From Flavonifractor sp. An100 (GTDB taxonomy: Bacteria; Bacillota; Clostridia; Oscillospirales; Oscillospiraceae), in contig NZ_NFMA01000030.1 in the NCBI RefSeq assembly GCF_002161175.1, positions 1-35,634 of the forward strand: a stretch of DNA of 35,634 bases, read 5' to 3'. Position 1 is the first letter of the stretch. Every line of letters begins with the position of its first letter. A program made the translations under genes and the position numbers. Positions 33,247-35,634 of this stretch are shown in pieces. The notes beneath the pieces are model-generated. The model saw only the letters and a list, made by a program, of their open reading frames with translations. It did not search any database and was not told the DNA's origin.

Positions 33247-33653
33247 CACTCAGCCCCCTTTTGGTAACGGACCGTGTCTTCGAAACTGATCTCGCCGTTG
33301 GTTTCCTTCACCTCTTTGACGCACCGGACGCGGGCTTTCCGCAGTTGATCCGGGTCGATCTCTATGTCGGCGGCCAGGATATTTCCCATGAGGTTTTGAT
33401 CCACCGACAGCTTGAACAGCAGGTGCCCCATCCGTTTGCCCAGGGCCCCCAGCTTGCCCTCCAGCACATCGGCCAGGACCCGGGGCAGGTAAGCATCGGC
33501 AGATTCCGTGTCCAGGTAGCCGGAATAGAACCGAATGGCCTTCTCAATAAATTCATTTCTGGTAGAGCAGTTATCTCGCCGGTAGCGCGATTCCACCTCG
33601 GTCCAGGCGGATTCACTGAGCCAGACGGAATGTTTCTTATTTTCCTTTTTCAA
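33246..33653 (-). CDS. MobC-like relaxosome accessory protein, module 2
   Basis: 135 residues. I use the TTG at 33653, eight bases after GAGAGGA; another TTG at 33659 is possible. N-terminal region KKHSVWLSESAWTEVESRYR then STRNEFIEKAIRFYSGYL resembles a ribbon-helix-helix or MobC DNA-binding part, and the C-terminus KEVKETNGEISFEDTV resembles NVRKTNGRISLEQRV of the module 1 protein. It would bind oriT next door and load the relaxase. Confidence 0.75.
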   Translation of the reverse strand: MKKENKKHSVWLSESAWTEVESRYRRDNCSTRNEFIEKAIRFYSGYLDTESADAYLPRVLADVLEGKLGALGKRMGHLLFKLSVDQNLMGNILAADIEIDPDQLRKARVRCVKEVKETNGEISFEDTVRYQKGAE

Positions 33654-33696
33654 ATTCAAAATCCTCTCTTTATTGCATCAGCGCCGCCCGAAAGCC

Positions 33697-34021
33697 TGTC
33701 ACAGCGGGGATTCAGGCGGCTTTTGAGAAAAACAGCGCCAATCTCAAATCGGGTTGGTCGGAACAGCGCCAACTCCAACCCCTGAAACCGCCCGCACTGC
33801 GGGCGGAAGCGACCGCCCAGGCGCCATAAAAGCGCCAGGGCTTTCTCCTGCTTTTCCCTTCGTCCTCCGTAAATCAGTTACGGGGCGGCAAATTCCCCGG
33901 ATAGGCCTCCTCCACAGCGGTGGAACAACGGGCCAAATCCGCCCCGAGACCGCCGGGAGGGGCAGGGACTCTGCCCTCCCGAAATCGAGGCACACAGCCC
34001 CTCACAGGCCGTTACACGGGG
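33697..34021. other. Candidate oriT of module 2
   Basis: It contains, in the same order as 6736-7037: TGTCACAGCGGGGATT (33697-33712), an inverted repeat GGGTTGG/CCAACCC (33751-33757, 33775-33781) with AACAGCGCCAA repeated at 33731 and 33762, the hairpin CCGCCCGC-ACT-GCGGGCGG (33788-33806), TCCTGCTTTTCCCTTCGTCC (33846-33865), a GGGAGGGGCAGGG hairpin (33955-33980), and a 44-base block (33978-34021) identical to module 1 at 34 of 44 positions. Confidence 0.65.
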
Positions 34022-34373
34022 AGAGTTGCTTGCTGCAGGGAACGGTGTGCTGCGGCAGAAAGATCCGGCAGTATTCCTCCGGGCCAGGCACCAGGTGCCG
34101 GCGCATCATCTCGCCGCACTGAAACATCTGGAACACCGCATTTCGATAGCAGGCCGTTATCTCCTCACGGCACTCCCTCGCAAAGATTCTTTGTTCATCT
34201 GTCAGGGTTCCGCGGTTCTCATCGCAGAGGAACAGAGCTACCGCATCTTCGTCGATAGGATCTTCGTGCGTACGGCTCCACCGATTGACAATGTACCGCC
34301 GCATGTCTATGGTGCGCCGTGCTGACAGAGACGGGTCCTGCTCGATCAGGCAGTCGATCATCTGCATCAGCAT
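34002..34373 (-). CDS. Hypothetical protein next to oriT, module 2
   Basis: 123 residues from MLMQMIDCLIEQDPSL; AAAGGAG lies ten bases upstream and the start overlaps the stop of the HTH gene. It is helical and rich in charged residues (TIDMRRYIVNRWSRTHEDPI, then DEQRIFARECREEITACYRN). No motif I recognise. Module 1 has no counterpart at this position. It could be a late insertion into the mobilization operon or a relaxosome helper; the function is unknown. Confidence 0.55.
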   Translation of the reverse strand: MLMQMIDCLIEQDPSLSARRTIDMRRYIVNRWSRTHEDPIDEDAVALFLCDENRGTLTDEQRIFARECREEITACYRNAVFQMFQCGEMMRRHLVPGPEEYCRIFLPQHTVPCSKQLSPCNGL

Positions 34374-34807
34374 CCGGATGCACACTCCTTTCGCTTCAGC
34401 GCCGCCATGCGTTGTTCCGCTCTCTGTCGTTCCAGCGCCAGGTCAGCTACGTGGAGCTGCCGCTCATAGAACTGTTCAATGGACATCTGGATGGGCAGGA
34501 TGTAGTAACGCAGACAGCCGTTGAGGGTGCGGCCGTCCCGGGTGGTGACGGTGGTGCGCTCCGTCCGGATCAGACCCCGATCCTCCAGTTCGGTCACATA
34601 CTTGCGCACCGTGTTGACGCTCATCCCCACAGCCTCTCCGATGATCCGGTAGCTGGCCACGCACTGATAGGTCTTCCGGTCCTCACGGTGGAGGAGAAAT
34701 CCGTAGACTGCAATCGCCCCGGCGGACAGTCCCAGGGAGAAGATCTCGTTGGGGAGGGGGAAGTAGTTCTTGATAGGGTCCCGCTTGGGCCAGTGCTGTT
34801 TTCTCAT
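34367..34807 (-). CDS. Winged-helix (HTH_36-like) replication-type protein, module 2
   Basis: 146 residues from MRKQHWPKRDPIKNYF, with GGGAGGT upstream. The winged helix (YRIIGEAVGMSVNTVRKYVTELEDRGLIRTE, about 55-85) is followed by a conserved GRTLNGCLRYYILPIQMSIE segment. It matches the protein at 7028-7453 over most of its length. The ATG overlaps the upstream small HTH gene as ATGA. It is either a short replication initiator or a regulator of the mobilization genes. Confidence 0.77.
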   Translation of the reverse strand: MRKQHWPKRDPIKNYFPLPNEIFSLGLSAGAIAVYGFLLHREDRKTYQCVASYRIIGEAVGMSVNTVRKYVTELEDRGLIRTERTTVTTRDGRTLNGCLRYYILPIQMSIEQFYERQLHVADLALERQRAEQRMAALKRKECASGC

Positions 34808-35013
34808 TTCGTACCTCCCGACTGTCCCTCCGCCCACTGGATGAACTTCTCTTTCGGAACTACCATACGGCTCCCCACCCGCAGCGTGGGGAAACCGGGA
34901 TCGTTGAGCAGCTCGTAGGCGGTGGAGATGGACACGCCCAGTACCTGCGCCACCATCTTGGCGTTGAGGAACAGAGGCAGGTCATCGTAGGATTTGTAGA
35001 CAGACAGTTTCAA
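34804..35013 (-). CDS. Excisionase-like small HTH protein (HTH_17), module 2
   Basis: 69 residues with a TTG start; GGAGGTACTAAACA precedes it. The complete MerR-like excisionase fold is visible: LFLNAKMVAQVLGVSISTAY as HTH and LRVGSRMVVPKEKFIQW as the wing. It is the intact form of the decayed gene at 7450-7629. It may control the HTH gene it overlaps, or serve as excisionase for the two integrases at the other end of the module. Confidence 0.82.
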   Translation of the reverse strand: MKLSVYKSYDDLPLFLNAKMVAQVLGVSISTAYELLNDPGFPTLRVGSRMVVPKEKFIQWAEGQSGGTK

Positions 35014-35056
35014 TGTTTAGTACCTCCGGTGTTCAAATTCAGAGAAAAAATTTCTT

Positions 35057-35116
35057 GCGTTTCGGAGGTCTCTCTGTTAAACTGGGACACAGATCAGGCT
35101 GTGTTTTCCGAAACGC
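35057..35116. other. Long-range stem upstream of the module 2 HTH operon
   Basis: GCGTTTCGGA (35057-35066) and TCCGAAACGC (35107-35116) are perfect complements. On the minus strand the enclosed part holds an ACACAG/CTGTGT hairpin, and AAGAAATTTTTT follows the outer stem. This is a leader-type RNA structure before the TTG start at 35013 and may act as an attenuator. Confidence 0.55.
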
Positions 35117-35123
35117 GGCAGGC

Positions 35124-35157
35124 CGCTGAACTGTTGCAGCAGTTCAGCGTTTTTTTT
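35124..35157 (+). terminator. Intrinsic terminator, plus strand
   Basis: Stem CGCTGAACTG/CAGTTCAGCG, loop TTGCAG, then eight T. It reads on the plus strand although every gene of module 2 to its left is on the minus strand, so it may end a small plus-strand or antisense RNA. Confidence 0.8.
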
Positions 35158-35264
35158 ACAGGGTCTGTCTTTTTCTTTTCTGGTTTTGGCCATGCACCAT
35201 ACCCGTTCCTGCCCTGCGGCCTTGTTTGACCAACACAGCGTTTTCTTCCCCTTGGCACGCTCAA

Positions 35265-35593
35265 TTGTCGGTGCTCTGCGACAACGTCCTGGCGTTACTT
35301 CCCCGTGGAGTATCGTCTCTGGTGATGGGTATTCATTTTTCAACGCCTCATGAAATGCCATCACAGCTGAGAATGAAAATATAGTCTGTGCGTTAACCGA
35401 AGGATTTGCTAAACTGAAAACAGCAGGCGTAGTCCGGTTGCACCTTGGTGGATTTTCACCCCGTTTGTTCAACGTGGACGAGTTGCCCAAGAGAACAGCA
35501 GTATGTTGCGTCACGTAAGTGAAGAGCACGAGTAGCAAAGTTCGGATACCCACCCGGGCAATTCCCAGCCTGCATAATTCAGGGAGGGATTTG
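35265..35593 (+). ncRNA. Candidate IS110 left-end leader with bridge RNA
   Basis: About 330 bases upstream of an IS110-type transposase start without a credible coding frame of its own. Visible stems include TTGTCG/CGACAA (35265-35284), AACG-TCCTGG-CGTT, GTGATGG/CCATCAC (35322-35364) and GGTG-GATTTT-CACC. In IS110-group elements, the non-coding left end before the transposase gene encodes the bridge RNA that pairs with target and donor DNA. Exact RNA ends and the IS boundary are not determined; the boundary may be further left, near 35160-35230. Confidence 0.5.
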
Positions 35594-35634
35594 ATGCAAG
35601 ACATATTGACCTGCGCCATGGGACTGGATATTCA
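35594..35634 (+). CDS. IS110-family transposase, 5' end only
   Basis: ATG follows AGGGAGGG by five bases. The first residues are MQDILTCAMGLDI, and the next codon begins CA (His or Gln). The C-x-GLDIH start is typical of IS110 (DEDD) transposases, in which this Asp is the first catalytic residue. The window ends after 13 codons, so length and integrity cannot be judged. It is transcribed opposite to module 2. Confidence 0.65.
   Translation, partial: MQDILTCAMGLDI

Larger units (their letters stand above)
27424..35634. mobile_element. Integrative and mobilizable element, module 2 (cut by window end)
   Basis: Two integrases, DUF6809, toxin-antitoxin, relaxase, MobC-like protein, candidate oriT, HTH and excisionase-like genes all on the minus strand, in the same order as module 1. 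The left boundary is set at the hairpin next to the integrases and is approximate, since no att repeat is recognised near ohyA. The right end lies beyond the window or is disturbed by the IS110-type insertion. Confidence 0.6.

Noticed and set aside
35222-35234. TTTGACC word near the right end as another att arm
   Set aside because: A single short match without the neighbouring GGTCAAA or TTGACC words; chance is sufficient.
35400-35480. Possible cobalamin riboswitch on the minus strand (GGTGAAAATCC word)
   Set aside because: The other conserved boxes, including the GCCACTG part and the matching helices, are missing, and no B12 gene follows.
35260-35593. Group II intron 5' domain
   Set aside because: No GTGYG start or domain V-like hairpin is visible, while the downstream GLDI(H) frame fits IS110.
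35077-35619. A 180-codon minus-strand frame opposite the IS110-type leader
   Set aside because: It has no ribosome binding site or family motif and runs antisense to the transposase start across stem-rich DNA. It is better explained as a shadow of conserved non-coding IS sequence.
1-35634. CRISPR array or cas genes
   Set aside because: No regularly spaced repeats with unique spacers and no Cas motifs were seen on either strand.

Overview
The window looks like a fairly GC-rich Clostridia genome of gut type, most likely Oscillospiraceae (Flavonifractor, Lawsonibacter or Intestinimonas-like). The basis is an oleate hydratase, a DhaS-type TetR regulator, strong GGAGG ribosome binding sites, several TTG and GTG starts, and a dense load of Tn916-type integrases and MobP-type relaxases typical of these gut Firmicutes. 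The genus assignment is inference.

Layout. (1) 1-460: a tRNA-Pro(UGG) locus with one near-full degenerate copy, one clean 5' half and one intact gene with terminator. (2) 599-2751: a lone AAA ATPase with a HEPN-like tail. (3) 2750-8537, minus strand: mobilization module 1 (integrase, excisionase, relaxase with Sel1 repeats, MobC-like protein, candidate oriT, replication-type HTH protein, decayed small HTH protein, DUF1653-like protein). (4) 8889-18983, minus strand: an AT-richer defence cassette with a type III restriction-modification pair, an extra membrane protein, an XRE regulator and a Hachiman pair (HamA/HamB) preceded by a HEPN-motif protein. (5) 19190-23198: a DUF6550 pseudogene, DUF6809 protein, two overlapping tyrosine recombinases with damaged active sites and an AAA/DUF4143 ATPase. 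(6) 23603-23647: the 3' half of tRNA-Pro that fits the 5' half at 266-304. (7) 24031-27284: probable chromosomal backbone with an SGNH hydrolase, TetR regulator and oleate hydratase. (8) 27424 to the end: mobilization module 2 (two integrases, DUF6809, Phd/ParE toxin-antitoxin, relaxase, MobC-like protein, candidate oriT, HTH proteins). It runs into the 5' end of an IS110-family element whose long non-coding leader may hold a bridge RNA.

How it fits together. The 23.3 kb between the two tRNA-Pro halves appears to be a composite integrative and mobilizable element carrying anti-phage cargo. Modules 1 and 2 are cousins: relaxase, MobC-like, HTH and excisionase-like genes occur in the same order, and their intergenic regions share a collinear set of hairpins and motifs that I read as oriT. 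Four operons in the integrase modules also share one promoter-like motif (TRGMTA, 17 bases, TAT), which suggests common control. No conjugation (type IV secretion) genes are visible, so both elements would need a helper to transfer.
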